Shown here: one piece after another, positions 1 to 8,127 of the stretch | Position numbering within the stretch: position 1 is the first letter of the stretch | Layout of the letters: the number at the start of each line of letters is the position of its first letter | Translations under genes and position numbers: made by a program | Assembly: GCA_022827885.1 (NCBI GenBank) | Contig: JAJEIP010000066.1 | Span: forward strand, 62,001-126,000 | Length of the DNA stretch: 64,000 nt | DNA from: Candidatus Poribacteria bacterium | GTDB taxonomy: Bacteria; Poribacteria; WGA-4E; WGA-3G | Reading direction: 5' to 3' | Notes under the pieces: model-generated | The model's input: the letters and a program-made list of their open reading frames with translations, nothing else | Databases searched by the model: none | Told to the model about the DNA's origin: nothing

Positions 1-1101
1 GACCGGCGCGTTCAAACAATTCGCGAAGTAGACGCCGTCAACAGCGAGGTATGGATCGCACCCGCGTTGGTAGATATTCAGGTGAACGGTTTCGCCGGAT
101 TCGACCTCAATGTCGCTACCGTTACGTCGGAAGATGTATCTGCAATGGTCCACGCCCTGTGGCGAGTCGGCACCGGTTTTTTGTGTCCGACAGTTGTAAC
201 GGGTTCTTTCGAGGGAATCGGTAATTCCCTGCGTGCCATTCTGAAAGCGTGTGAAGTGGATTCACGTGTTGCCCACTCAGTGCTTGGAATTCACTTGGAG
301 GGACCCTATATCTCCGCAGAGGATGGACCGCGGGGAGCACACCCGTTAGAGCATGTGAGAGAACCGGATTGGGACGAATTTCAGCGGTGGCAGGATATTG
401 CCGAAGGGCAAATCAAAATCGTAACGCTTGCCCCTGAGAAAAAGGGTGCCATTCCGTTTATTGAAAAACTAATCGCGAATGGGGTTATCGTCGCATTGGG
501 ACACACGGCTGCTTCAGCGGACGATATTCGAGCGGCAATTGACGCTGGTGCGAAACTTTCTACACATCTCGGCAATGGAGCGCACGCCTTAATCCGTCGC
601 CATCCGAATTATATTTGGGAGCAACTCGGTGCTGATGAACTCTGGGCAAGCCTCATTGTTGATGGACACCACCTACCGCCTACTGTCGCCAAGTCAATGA
701 TACGTGCAAAGACGCTGGATCGGTGCCTTCTGGTCAGCGATGCTGTCGCTTTAGCGGGAATGCGACCCGGTATCTATCAGTTTGCAGGAAAATCGGTGGA
801 GTTGACCGCAGAACGGTGTGTCCGGTTGGTCGGGACAGAGTATCTCGCAGGTTCTGCCATTGAATTGGCACGCGGTATTGAGAACAGTGTTCGGTTTGCA
901 GGTATCTCCCTAAAAGAAGCAGTTTCGCTCGCTACCCTACAACCGATGCGTTTCCTTGACGCAAAAAAACGCGTAGAGGCACAGACAAACCTGATTCTCT
1001 TTGAATGGGATACAGCAGAATGCGAACTCAATCTGCTGGCGACAATTATTGCAGACGAATTGGTATATCATTCAGAGGCTTGGTCTACGGAAGGGAATTA
1101 A
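1..1101 (+). CDS. nagA: N-acetylglucosamine-6-phosphate deacetylase, 5'-truncated by the window edge
   Basis: The frame is open from base 1 and reads plausible protein upstream of the first in-window start-like codon (...EVWIAPALVDIQVNG), so the true start lies outside the window; 366 residues are visible of a family usually near 380. NagA hydrolyses GlcNAc-6-phosphate to glucosamine-6-phosphate and acetate in the cytoplasm during amino-sugar and cell-wall recycling. Amidohydrolase motifs are seen in order: DIQVNGFAGFD, HLEGPYIS, LAPE, GHTAAS (metal His), THLGNGAH (metal His), DGHHLPP and LVSDAVALAGM (catalytic Asp), then LAGSAIELARGI. The usual THLFNAM is THLGNGAH here, so substrate preference may differ. 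A secreted TPR gene follows after 39 bases; no functional link is apparent. Confidence 0.9.
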   Translation, partial: DRRVQTIREVDAVNSEVWIAPALVDIQVNGFAGFDLNVATVTSEDVSAMVHALWRVGTGFLCPTVVTGSFEGIGNSLRAILKACEVDSRVAHSVLGIHLEGPYISAEDGPRGAHPLEHVREPDWDEFQRWQDIAEGQIKIVTLAPEKKGAIPFIEKLIANGVIVALGHTAASADDIRAAIDAGAKLSTHLGNGAHALIRRHPNYIWEQLGADELWASLIVDGHHLPPTVAKSMIRAKTLDRCLLVSDAVALAGMRPGIYQFAGKSVELTAERCVRLVGTEYLAGSAIELARGIENSVRFAGISLKEAVSLATLQPMRFLDAKKRVEAQTNLILFEWDTAECELNLLATIIADELVYHSEAWSTEGN

Positions 1102-1140
1102 TATGAAACCCAAGCCTGTAAGCGTAGCGGAGGGCGGCTC

Positions 1141-2763
1141 GTGAGAAGGTACGTCAAAGATGAAACCCGCATTATTCATCCGCAAGATAAAATTAGAAAA
1201 GTGACCCTCCTCGTCTTCTGTTTCGCAGTATCGCTGGTTTCCGCACAACAAACCCATCACGGATCTGGCGATGAACAGTCCAAATATTATGCCCGCGGGA
1301 TGCGTGCACTCCAATTAGGGCTTTACGACGAGGCAATCGCCGATTTTCAGCGGGTCTTACAGGTGAACCCACAAAATGCCGCGGCGTACTGCGAACTCGG
1401 TGCAGCTTACAGGTTCAAAGAACAAACCGACGAGGCGTTAGCGGCATATCTTCGCGCACTGGAATTACCTGCCTCCCCTCAAACGCACGGTGTTGCCCAT
1501 GTCTGTCTGGCGAGACTTTACCATTCCCAAGGCAGGTTTGCAGACGCTGAAAACCACGGACAGCACGCCGTCGCTATGCTACCAAAGAATCCCGAACCCT
1601 TTTTCCGACTCGCGGATACATACCTACAAAGAGGGAAGTTGGCGTTGGCGCAGCGAATGTATCAGCAGGCACTCGCACTGGATACGAACCTCGTCCCGGT
1701 CTATCACGGATTGGGTAGGATTGCGTTCCTACAGGACAGATTAGAGGAAGCCGTTCGATATTACCAAAAGGCACTTACGCTTGCACCATATCACGCTGAA
1801 ACCCATTACAACCTCGGACTCGTGTATCGGCGTTTGGGACGGAGTTCCGTAGGAGGGGTTTCTAACCCCGATGCCTTACAGAATCTGGCGGAAGCGAAAA
1901 ACCTGATGACCGCTTTCCAACGGGTGAAAACCTATAACGAGCAGACGAACCGGTATCGCAGACGCTTGTTGGAACAACCGACTGCCTTGGAACCGCGTGT
2001 GAAATTAGCAGAGGCACACATTGAAATGGGCAATCGTAAGGAAGCGATTCGTGTTTATCAAATCGCTACAGCGTTGCATCCCAATACACTCCAACTCTAT
2101 CACAATTTGGGTGGACTTTACATGCAGACCGGACAGTTAGCGGAAGCAGTCTCCGCTTTTCAACGCCTGATTGCACTTGATGATACAGATGCAGAGGCAC
2201 ATCTTCACCTCGGTTGGCTGCACGCTCGTCAACGGAAGTTCGCCGAAGCACAGACTTACCTTCAAACCGCGATTCAACGGGATAAAAATTTAACCCCGGC
2301 CTACTATGGACTCGCGGAAACCTACGCACAACAACACAGGTTTGCCGACGCGATTGCTGTTTACCAACAATTGATAGCCATCCATCCCAATGACGCAAAA
2401 GCGTGGGTGCGACAGGGCGTGCTTCGTCTAAAACAGAAGCAGGTCCCAGAGGCTATTCACGCATTTACGCAAGCGATTACCGTGGATGAAAACTCAGCGG
2501 ATGCGCATAACAATCTCGCATGGCTTTACGCCTCACAAGGCGAACATTTGCAGCGCGCTGTTGAATTGGCGGAACGGGCTGTCGCGTTGGACGTGAATGC
2601 CGCTCGCTTGGATACGCTCGCTTACGCATACTACCGCTCTGGGGCATACACGCAGGCGGAACAATCTATCTTACGCGCAATTGATTTAGAACCCAAAAAT
2701 ACCGCCTACAAAGACCGCTTGAACGAGATTCGGCAGGCGATGGAGGAGGCAAAAAAGCAGTGA
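1141..2763 (+). CDS. secreted tetratricopeptide repeat protein
   Basis: A 540-residue protein starting at GTG, with GGAGGG seven bases upstream. Residues about 20-36 (VTLLVFCFAVSLVSA) form a signal peptide or N-terminal anchor after a basic N-terminus. The rest is made of TPR units with A-x-x-x-Y/L-G-x-x-Y and A-x-x-x-Y-x-x-A-L-x-L-x-P signatures, at least ten, broken by a non-TPR stretch near residues 235-280. That stretch starts with GRSSVGGVSNPDAL, encoded by a copy of a palindromic intergenic repeat (bases 1849-1875), so it looks like an in-frame repeat insertion. The stop codon overlaps the next start (TGATG), implying translational coupling with the CRTAC1-type protein. TPR/CRTAC1 pairs are common in Poribacteria and Planctomycetes; their role is not known to me. 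Probably an envelope scaffold. Confidence 0.85.
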   Translation: MRRYVKDETRIIHPQDKIRKVTLLVFCFAVSLVSAQQTHHGSGDEQSKYYARGMRALQLGLYDEAIADFQRVLQVNPQNAAAYCELGAAYRFKEQTDEALAAYLRALELPASPQTHGVAHVCLARLYHSQGRFADAENHGQHAVAMLPKNPEPFFRLADTYLQRGKLALAQRMYQQALALDTNLVPVYHGLGRIAFLQDRLEEAVRYYQKALTLAPYHAETHYNLGLVYRRLGRSSVGGVSNPDALQNLAEAKNLMTAFQRVKTYNEQTNRYRRRLLEQPTALEPRVKLAEAHIEMGNRKEAIRVYQIATALHPNTLQLYHNLGGLYMQTGQLAEAVSAFQRLIALDDTDAEAHLHLGWLHARQRKFAEAQTYLQTAIQRDKNLTPAYYGLAETYAQQHRFADAIAVYQQLIAIHPNDAKAWVRQGVLRLKQKQVPEAIHAFTQAITVDENSADAHNNLAWLYASQGEHLQRAVELAERAVALDVNAARLDTLAYAYYRSGAYTQAEQSILRAIDLEPKNTAYKDRLNEIRQAMEEAKKQ

Positions 2764-4430
2764 TGTGCTACCTTCGTTTTTCTGTCCTTATATGTGCCTT
2801 TCTCGTGTCGTCTGCGGCAGACGCTGTCACATTTGTTGAAGTTGCGGAAGCGTCTGGGATTCACTTCAAGCATACCGACGGCGAAAGCGGCAAACGCCTC
2901 TTTAATGAGCAATACGGGTCCGGGGGCGGCTTCTTCGATTATGATAACGATGGATATCTGGACATCTACCTTATCAATGCCCGTCCGCAGGGAGAGCAGG
3001 TAGCTGCGCCACTCCCAACGAACGTTCTCTACCACAACAACGGTGATGGCGCTTTTACAGATGTCACCCGCCTCGCGGGTGTCGGCGATACCCGCTACGG
3101 TGTCGGTGCTACTACCGGCGATTACGATAACGATGGCGACATAGATCTCTATTTAACCAACTTCGGCGACAACGCGCTTTATCGTAATAATGGAGACGGC
3201 ACTTTCACGGATGTCGCACCTGCCGCACAGGTCGCGGATACCGGATGGGGGACGAGTTGTGCCTTTGCTGACTTTGACAACGATGGGTTTCTTGAACTCT
3301 ATGTGAGCAATTATGCGAAATACACCCTTGATGCGAATAAACCGTGTTATCGACACAACATCGCCGTTTACTGTGGTCCCAGTTCTTATCTTCCGCAACC
3401 AGATGTATTATATCGGAACAACAGGGATGGCACTTTTATCAATCTAACCGAACAAAGCGGTTTGTTAAACGTCCCAGCTGCACACGGTCTCGGCGTTGCC
3501 ATTGGAGACAGCGATAACGATGGTGATACAGACATCTATGTCGCCAACGATCAGGATTTCAATTTCCTGTTTGAAAATCGCGGGGACGGCACCTTTGAAG
3601 AGGCGGGTTTGCTCTCCGGGGTCAGCTGCAGTGATATGGGAAAAGCGGAAGCCGGGATGGGGGTCGCCTTCGCAGATTACGATAATGATGGTAAGTTGGA
3701 TCTCACCGTCAGTAACTTCCAGAACGAAACGAATACCCTCTATCACAATGAAGGCGACAACTTTTTCATGGATGCCACCATTCCTGCTGGGATCGCTGAA
3801 CACACACATCGTTACCTCGGGTGGGGCATCGGTTTTCTCGATTACGATAACGACGGTTACAAAGATATATTCGTCGCTAATGGACATACGATGGATAACA
3901 TCGCCGAGGTGGATCGATCCACGACGACACCACAGCAGAACCTACTCTTTCGGAATTTAGGGGATGGGAAATTTGAGAATGTCACGGCAGCGATGGGAGA
4001 GGGATTCGCACTCCGTAAAACCAGCCGTGCCGCCGCTTTCGGAGATTATGACAACGATGGCGACATTGATATCCTTGTCACGAACTGGAATCAGACCGTC
4101 GATCTCCTGAAAAACGAGGGTGGCAATCGAAATAACTGGATACAGGTGCAAGCCGTCGGCACGAAAAGCAACCGTTCCGGTATCGGCGCACGTATCAAAG
4201 TCGTCTTCCGAACATTGGATGGGGACGAACGCACACAGTATGCAGAGGTGAAAAGTAGTGGGAGTTATCTCGCATTCAGTGACCTTCGCGTTCATTTCGG
4301 AGTGAAGGATGCTGAACGCATCGACCTATTGGAAATCCGTTGGAACAGTGGGATCGTTGATACCGCAACCGACCTTTCCGTGAATCAGCGATTGATCGCA
4401 GTTGAGGGAGAGGAAATTAGGTCACAATAA
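2763..4430 (+). CDS. secreted CRTAC1-type protein: FG-GAP/VCBS propeller plus ASPIC/UnbV domain
   Basis: A 555-residue protein. ATG at 2763 overlaps the stop of the TPR gene; GTG at 2760 is an alternative start. A signal peptide (CYLRFSVLICAFLVSSAADA) is followed by about seven FG-GAP repeats, each with a calcium-binding D-Y-D-N-D-G-D/Y-x-D-I/L motif (for example FFDYDNDGYLDIYL, GDYDNDGDIDLYLTNF) and a following NNGDGTFTDV segment, which is typical of integrin-like seven-bladed propellers. The last 90 residues match an ASPIC/UnbV module (SSGSYLAFSDLRVHFG, then LLEIRWNSG). Expected to be extracellular and calcium-binding. It is coupled to the upstream TPR gene. There is no WG-x-LK tail, unlike many other secreted proteins in this window. 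Confidence 0.88.
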   Translation: MCYLRFSVLICAFLVSSAADAVTFVEVAEASGIHFKHTDGESGKRLFNEQYGSGGGFFDYDNDGYLDIYLINARPQGEQVAAPLPTNVLYHNNGDGAFTDVTRLAGVGDTRYGVGATTGDYDNDGDIDLYLTNFGDNALYRNNGDGTFTDVAPAAQVADTGWGTSCAFADFDNDGFLELYVSNYAKYTLDANKPCYRHNIAVYCGPSSYLPQPDVLYRNNRDGTFINLTEQSGLLNVPAAHGLGVAIGDSDNDGDTDIYVANDQDFNFLFENRGDGTFEEAGLLSGVSCSDMGKAEAGMGVAFADYDNDGKLDLTVSNFQNETNTLYHNEGDNFFMDATIPAGIAEHTHRYLGWGIGFLDYDNDGYKDIFVANGHTMDNIAEVDRSTTTPQQNLLFRNLGDGKFENVTAAMGEGFALRKTSRAAAFGDYDNDGDIDILVTNWNQTVDLLKNEGGNRNNWIQVQAVGTKSNRSGIGARIKVVFRTLDGDERTQYAEVKSSGSYLAFSDLRVHFGVKDAERIDLLEIRWNSGIVDTATDLSVNQRLIAVEGEEIRSQ

Positions 4431-4816
4431 AATGTTATTTTTTTCTTGACTAAAATAGTAAAATATTGTAATTAATTGTTATGAAATAGTTAAACCTATG
4501 GGAACTCCTTTAAAGTGTTTATACTACACCACACAGCAAACACAAAAAGGAGCAGTCCATAGATTTAACACGCAAAATATTTAAGTGCCTATACCAATAA
4601 TTGAGGTTACTCGGATTATAATCCCCAATGCCCAAGGAGGCGTTTCTGTTTTGCGTTCATTTATTTAGACGAATATTTTTGCAAAAGGTTCACTTTTTCG
4701 TTAAATCTCTTACGAAAATAAAGACCGGCGTAGATGACACAAATCTCATAGACTTTTCTTGTAGAGTTCAGTTGGTGTTATCTATTGCTAAAATCCACTA
4801 AAGGAGGAGAATTTAA
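4431..4816. other. 386-base intergenic region with a possible promoter
   Basis: No credible gene is seen. An AT-rich block at 4435-4500 holds TTGACT (4446-4451) and TAATTA (4469-4474) at 17-base spacing, a plausible housekeeping promoter on the plus strand. The remainder is a roughly 300-base leader before the LamG gene without a convincing hairpin terminator or recognised riboswitch. AGGAGGAG at 4802-4809 is the ribosome binding site of the downstream gene. Confidence 0.4.
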
Positions 4817-5653
4817 GTGAAACTATCTATTTCTATACTCGCTATCGCTACGTTAATGATCGGCATTTCAGGCTCTGCGTTCGCAGACCTAAATGATGGC
4901 GTTGTCGCCGCTTGGACCTTTGACGATGGCAAGGTAACGGATGCCATTGCTGATGCACACGGTGAACTCTTTAAGGGTGCTACAATCACGGATGATGGTA
5001 AATTTGGCAAGGCGTTGGATGTTGATGGGAATCAGGATTCACGGGCGGATATTGAATTTAACGCTAATCTTGAGTCAGTTATTGAGGGAGCACATACTGT
5101 CTCCTATTGGCTCTATGTCCGCGAGGGAAGAAACCACTCCGGTGTTTGGAAAGGCGAAAAGGTCGGGTGGGGTGCAAACTTCACCTTCCGAATAGTAACG
5201 ACCAGTGATACCGGGCTGACGTGGGGAACAACAAGTGGCGGTGCTGAAAACTGGTTCGCCACGGATGGTGCCATTGAAGCCGATAGGTGGTTCCATCTCT
5301 GCCAAACGGTAGATGGTGAAGAAGCAATTGGATACGTAACGCCAGAGGGCGGAAAAACCGAAATACCTGTGAGTGGCCAACAAAATCCGAAACTCGCGCC
5401 GGAACCCTACAATCTGTTCAAAGATCGTCCGTTGGAACTCGGGGCAGGTCGAGGTCTCGAGGGCAATGATGGCAACGATACGTTCCTTGATGGTATCATC
5501 GACGATGTTATCCTCTGGGACCGCGCCCTCACTGAAGATGAAGTCGAGGCACTCGGGAGTGGTGAACGTCCAGAAAAGGCACTTGCTGTCAAAGCGGAAG
5601 GCAAGTTAGCCACTACGTGGGGAAAAGTTAAATCCTATCATCATCACCGCTAA
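4817..5653 (+). CDS. secreted LamG/concanavalin-like protein with WG-x-LK tail
   Basis: A 278-residue protein starting at GTG, eight bases after AGGAGGAG. The signal peptide (KLSISILAIATLMIGISGSA) ends at AFA-D. The body is a LamG-like jelly roll: VVAAWTFDDGKVTDAIADA at the N-side, KFGKALDVDG, an HTVSYWLYVR strand, a DRWFHLC-type segment (EADRWFHLCQTVDGEEAIGY) and the typical closing IIDDVILWDRALTEDEVEAL. It ends AVKAEGKLATTWGKVKSYHHHR, the tail shared by ten secreted proteins of this window. LamG domains bind or recognise glycans; no catalytic residues are evident. A strong terminator follows at 5712, so this is probably a single-gene transcript. Confidence 0.85.
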   Translation: MKLSISILAIATLMIGISGSAFADLNDGVVAAWTFDDGKVTDAIADAHGELFKGATITDDGKFGKALDVDGNQDSRADIEFNANLESVIEGAHTVSYWLYVREGRNHSGVWKGEKVGWGANFTFRIVTTSDTGLTWGTTSGGAENWFATDGAIEADRWFHLCQTVDGEEAIGYVTPEGGKTEIPVSGQQNPKLAPEPYNLFKDRPLELGAGRGLEGNDGNDTFLDGIIDDVILWDRALTEDEVEALGSGERPEKALAVKAEGKLATTWGKVKSYHHHR

Positions 5654-5711
5654 GTAACCCTCGCGAGTTAGCGGATTAACCATCAAGCATTCAGTTGATA
5701 GCCTAAAACAC

Positions 5712-5745
5712 AAGGCTCCGGATTTCATCAGTCCAGAGCCTTTTT
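5712..5745 (+). terminator. intrinsic terminator after the LamG gene
   Basis: Arms AAGGCTC-C-GGA and TCC-A-GAGCCTT pair with one internal mismatch around a nine-base loop and run into TTTTTGTTT. It lies 59 bases after the LamG stop and before the VOC gene. Confidence 0.85.
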
Positions 5746-5782
5746 GTTTCTCAGATACCATAGTCTCGGAAGGAGATAAACG

Positions 5783-6169
5783 ATGAACGGATATTACGGC
5801 ATTGGAGAGGTTTTCGTTAAAGTCGCCAATCTTGAACGCGCAGCAGATTTCTATCGGGATCTACTCGGATTTGAAGTCGTCGAGCGCAACAATCGCCAAC
5901 TTTATATCTACTTGGACAATGGGCATCTTGTCCTCAAAGAGGCTGGATCCCCGGGGCATGATGCAGGGGGACCCATGCACTTCGCCTTTGTGACAAGCAC
6001 TGATCGAATTAATCAACTCGTCAAACAATTCGCTGCTTTGCCGTATCAAACTCGCGGACCTTTTAATTTTGATGACCCGCGCGGTAAATGCCGAGCTTTC
6101 TTCATCTTTGATCCGGACGGAAACGAAATTGAATTTAATGACCTCTACTGTCCAGACAATTCGACGTAG
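5783..6169 (+). CDS. VOC-superfamily (glyoxalase/bleomycin-resistance-like) protein
   Basis: A 128-residue single-module VOC protein. The N-terminal beta-alpha unit reads GEVFVKVANLERAADFYRDL and the C-terminal unit closes with AFFIFDPDGNEIEFNDLY, where the final Glu is the usual metal ligand. An HFAF strand lies in the middle. Such proteins bind a divalent metal and act as lyases, isomerases, dioxygenases or resistance proteins; this one cannot be assigned further. AAGGAG lies eight bases before ATG. The PhyH gene follows after 31 bases on the same strand, so the two are probably co-transcribed. Confidence 0.85.
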   Translation: MNGYYGIGEVFVKVANLERAADFYRDLLGFEVVERNNRQLYIYLDNGHLVLKEAGSPGHDAGGPMHFAFVTSTDRINQLVKQFAALPYQTRGPFNFDDPRGKCRAFFIFDPDGNEIEFNDLYCPDNST

Positions 6170-6200
6170 AGACCATTATCGTATCGTGAGGAGACCTAAA

Positions 6201-6995
6201 ATGCTAACCCAGTCAGAAATTGATGCCTTCGTTGAAAATGGCTATGTCATTCGTAGGGGGGCACTCTCTGAAACCGACATCCGCATCTATCGGAGTGCTA
6301 TTGATCGGATCCTCCACAAGTGCCGTGTTGAAGGTTTACACGCTGATCACTTGCGCTATATAGATGGTGAACGCGATGATATCTGGGGGGTCAATAACAT
6401 TTTTCATCCAAGCATTCGTGAGCAAGCACTCGTTGACGCGCTGGCACACCCCCAGATATTAGATGTCATTGAAGCACTTATCGGGCAAAGGTTAAGGTAT
6501 CACCTTTGCACGCTCCTCGTCAGTTCCGAACGGAAACCGTATCACATCAACTGGCATCGCGATTCTGCACCCGATGGGGAGGTCCCGCTGGAAACCCTCC
6601 AGAGTCGGCTCAGAACCCACGTCCAACTCAACGGTGCGCTTTATGACGATGAAACCCTTTACATCGTCCCGGGTAGCCATCGGCGTGAACTCACAGATGC
6701 TGAGCGTACTGTTATACGACAAACCCCAAAGGCAGCGATGCCGGACCAACGGGTCGTCGAACTGAAAGCCGGTGACATCGTCTTTTACAACTCAAGCCTG
6801 CTCCACAAAGGATGCAACCTTTCTGAGGCAAAACGGCAGACCCTCCACTATGCTGTTCTCACTGCACCTTCGGAAAATGAACCCTCAAATCCACAGAGTC
6901 CAACCAGTCAAGAATGGCTCAACGAACCCACTTTTTTAGGAAACCTCCCCGAACGACTCAAACCACTTTTCAATAATTGGTTGAAATACGGGTAG
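6201..6995 (+). CDS. phytanoyl-CoA dioxygenase (PhyH) family protein
   Basis: A 264-residue Fe(II)/2-oxoglutarate oxygenase. ATG at 6201 is chosen because GAGGAG precedes it and the protein begins with a helix seen in the family (MLTQSEIDAFVENGYVI); the frame stays open upstream into the VOC gene. The iron triad is visible as HRD in INWHRDSAP (HxD-type) and the distal His in NSSLLHKGCN, with an Arg in SEAKRQTLHY as the likely 2-oxoglutarate carboxylate ligand. A jelly-roll strand LYIVPGSHRREL precedes the distal His. PhyH-like proteins hydroxylate diverse small molecules and are greatly expanded in Poribacteria. The substrate cannot be told from sequence. No terminator is evident directly after the stop. 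Confidence 0.88.
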   Translation: MLTQSEIDAFVENGYVIRRGALSETDIRIYRSAIDRILHKCRVEGLHADHLRYIDGERDDIWGVNNIFHPSIREQALVDALAHPQILDVIEALIGQRLRYHLCTLLVSSERKPYHINWHRDSAPDGEVPLETLQSRLRTHVQLNGALYDDETLYIVPGSHRRELTDAERTVIRQTPKAAMPDQRVVELKAGDIVFYNSSLLHKGCNLSEAKRQTLHYAVLTAPSENEPSNPQSPTSQEWLNEPTFLGNLPERLKPLFNNWLKYG

Positions 6996-7018
6996 GGTCT
7001 ACCCCTCGTTTCGGACAT

Positions 7019-7270
7019 CTATTTTGCTCCTTTTGTCACTGTTTGATTTATCAGTGCGGTGCGTTGTTCCTGCAGCAGTTCTATCTGTCGTTCTTTGATG
7101 CGGATGAGCTCGTCAATCTGTTTCGTCTTCCGGTCAAGGAAGGTGGCGATTTGGATCTGCTCAGAAAATGGTGGCACAACGCAAGTAAGATTAGAAACCT
7201 CATCTACTGTAACAGCCTCGTAAGTGCTGCCGGTCGCAACGACATGTAACTCGGTACGGACAACCTCAAG
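7019..7270 (-). pseudogene. relic of a type I restriction-modification specificity subunit (HsdS C-terminus)
   Basis: Reading the minus strand from 7270 to the TAG at 7021-7019 gives 83 residues that look like the end of HsdS: CVVPPFSEQIQIATFLDRK, then KQIDELIRIKERQIELLQEQ, then RTALINQTVTKGAK. This is the classical second target-recognition-domain boundary plus the long conserved coiled-coil helix. There is no start codon and no recognition domain upstream, where the frame soon meets a stop, and no hsdM or hsdR is present. I read it as a decayed fragment of a lost restriction system, probably acquired horizontally. Confidence 0.75.
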
Positions 7271-7355
7271 TAAATACTTAACGTAAGTTTTACGTTACAT
7301 TGGGTTAAAACGTAATAAAAAAATACACAAATAAAGGTTGACTTATAACGTTATA

Positions 7356-7477
7356 GGACTTACGCACGTTGCTCTTTCGTAGCATAACCTGTTAGGTTGG
7401 GTTCTCCACAAGAACATCTGTGTTTTTTTACGGTTCTCCCTCTAACAGGGCATCATATCGTCAAAATTGCGTAAGTC
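7356..7477. mobile_element. possible MITE-like element bounded by GACTTACGCA inverted repeats
   Basis: GGACTTACGCA at 7356-7366 faces TGCGTAAGTC at 7468-7477. A third copy, TGCGTAAGTCC at 8023-8033, matches the first over all 11 bases, so a larger 7356-8033 element is an alternative. GACTTACGC-type ends occur in several insertion-sequence-derived miniature elements. No transposase frame lies between, and I see no clear target-site duplication. Confidence 0.35.
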
Positions 7478-7553
7478 TTGGTAGAGTTATGTTTATGCAT
7501 AGCACAAGCCATAGTTATAACGTCTTTTAAAATCAAAAGGTAACAAAAAAAAT

Positions 7554-7582
7554 TTGCATCTCTTGTAGAAATGTGGTATACT
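7554..7582 (+). promoter_or_regulatory. housekeeping-type promoter without an obvious gene
   Basis: TTGCAT (7554-7559), a 17-base spacer and TATACT (7577-7582). The next credible gene starts 546 bases downstream. The product would be a long leader or a non-coding RNA. Confidence 0.5.
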
Positions 7583-8042
7583 TATAAAGATTGCCCGCGT
7601 TGCTCGTGTTTACTAAAGTTTCGTATGTTGAAATGTAGCGTAAAATGTCCCGTGAAGGTAGGGTTCGTGCGTCAATCGCACGATGTTTTTCAGGGGGTAG
7701 AGCTCATGACGAAACGAAGTTTTGATTTCCACAGCCGATGTGTGACACCTATGCCTATTTGTGAGACCTACACCGATAGGTTACCGGTGTTGTGCGGTTT
7801 TGCGTCCGGCTGCGCTGTATTGTTATCAGCATCAGCGATTTACCCCCCCCTCTCACTTTATTTCCGTTAAGTATTTCCCCTTTAAACAACTTCATAAGCA
7901 ACGGCAATCTGATTCCGATCGGATTGCCTCGAGTCGTTACGCCGCGCGGAATCCGTGCGTTGAGAAGACACCCCCTGGGAAACTTTTACCCCGGTTCGTA
8001 GTGCGGCGATTTATCACCGCTTTGCGTAAGTCCCATATGGTT

Positions 8043-8048
8043 TATAAT
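8043..8048 (+). promoter_or_regulatory. probable -10 element upstream of the jelly-roll gene
   Basis: TATAAT with TTTGCG 16 bases upstream (8021-8026), overlapping the third TGCGTAAGTCC copy. It lies 80 bases before the ATG at 8128. Confidence 0.45.
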
Positions 8049-8127
8049 ATCTTTGAAGTTTATGTTTTCCAAAAAACACACGCCATTTTTGGCGGTCTTT
8101 GTCCTGGTTCTGAAGGAGGACCAAATC

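Larger units (their letters stand above)
7271..8127. other. 857-base gene-free region with inverted repeats
   Basis: Open frames here have no family resemblance, no ribosome binding sites and overlap structure-rich sequence, so I call the region non-coding. It contains a perfect palindrome TAACGTAA-gtt-TTACGTTA (7279-7297), an inverted-repeat pair GGACTTACGCA (7356-7366) and TGCGTAAGTC (7468-7477) with a third copy at 8023-8033, a good promoter at 7554-7582, and hairpins CGTGCG-tcaat-CGCACG (near 7668) and GGCAATC...GATTGCC (near 7903). A short structured RNA or a decayed mobile element are both possible. Confidence 0.5.

Noticed and set aside
5633-5653. Histidine run at the end of the LamG protein (SYHHHR) as an engineered tag
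   Set aside because: Only three His after a tail shared by natural paralogues.
7495-7530. ATGCA-19-AACGTCTTTTAA as an eighth promoter copy
   Set aside because: Spacing is 19, the CAGATT part is missing, and the next credible gene is 600 bases away. Not strong enough to list.
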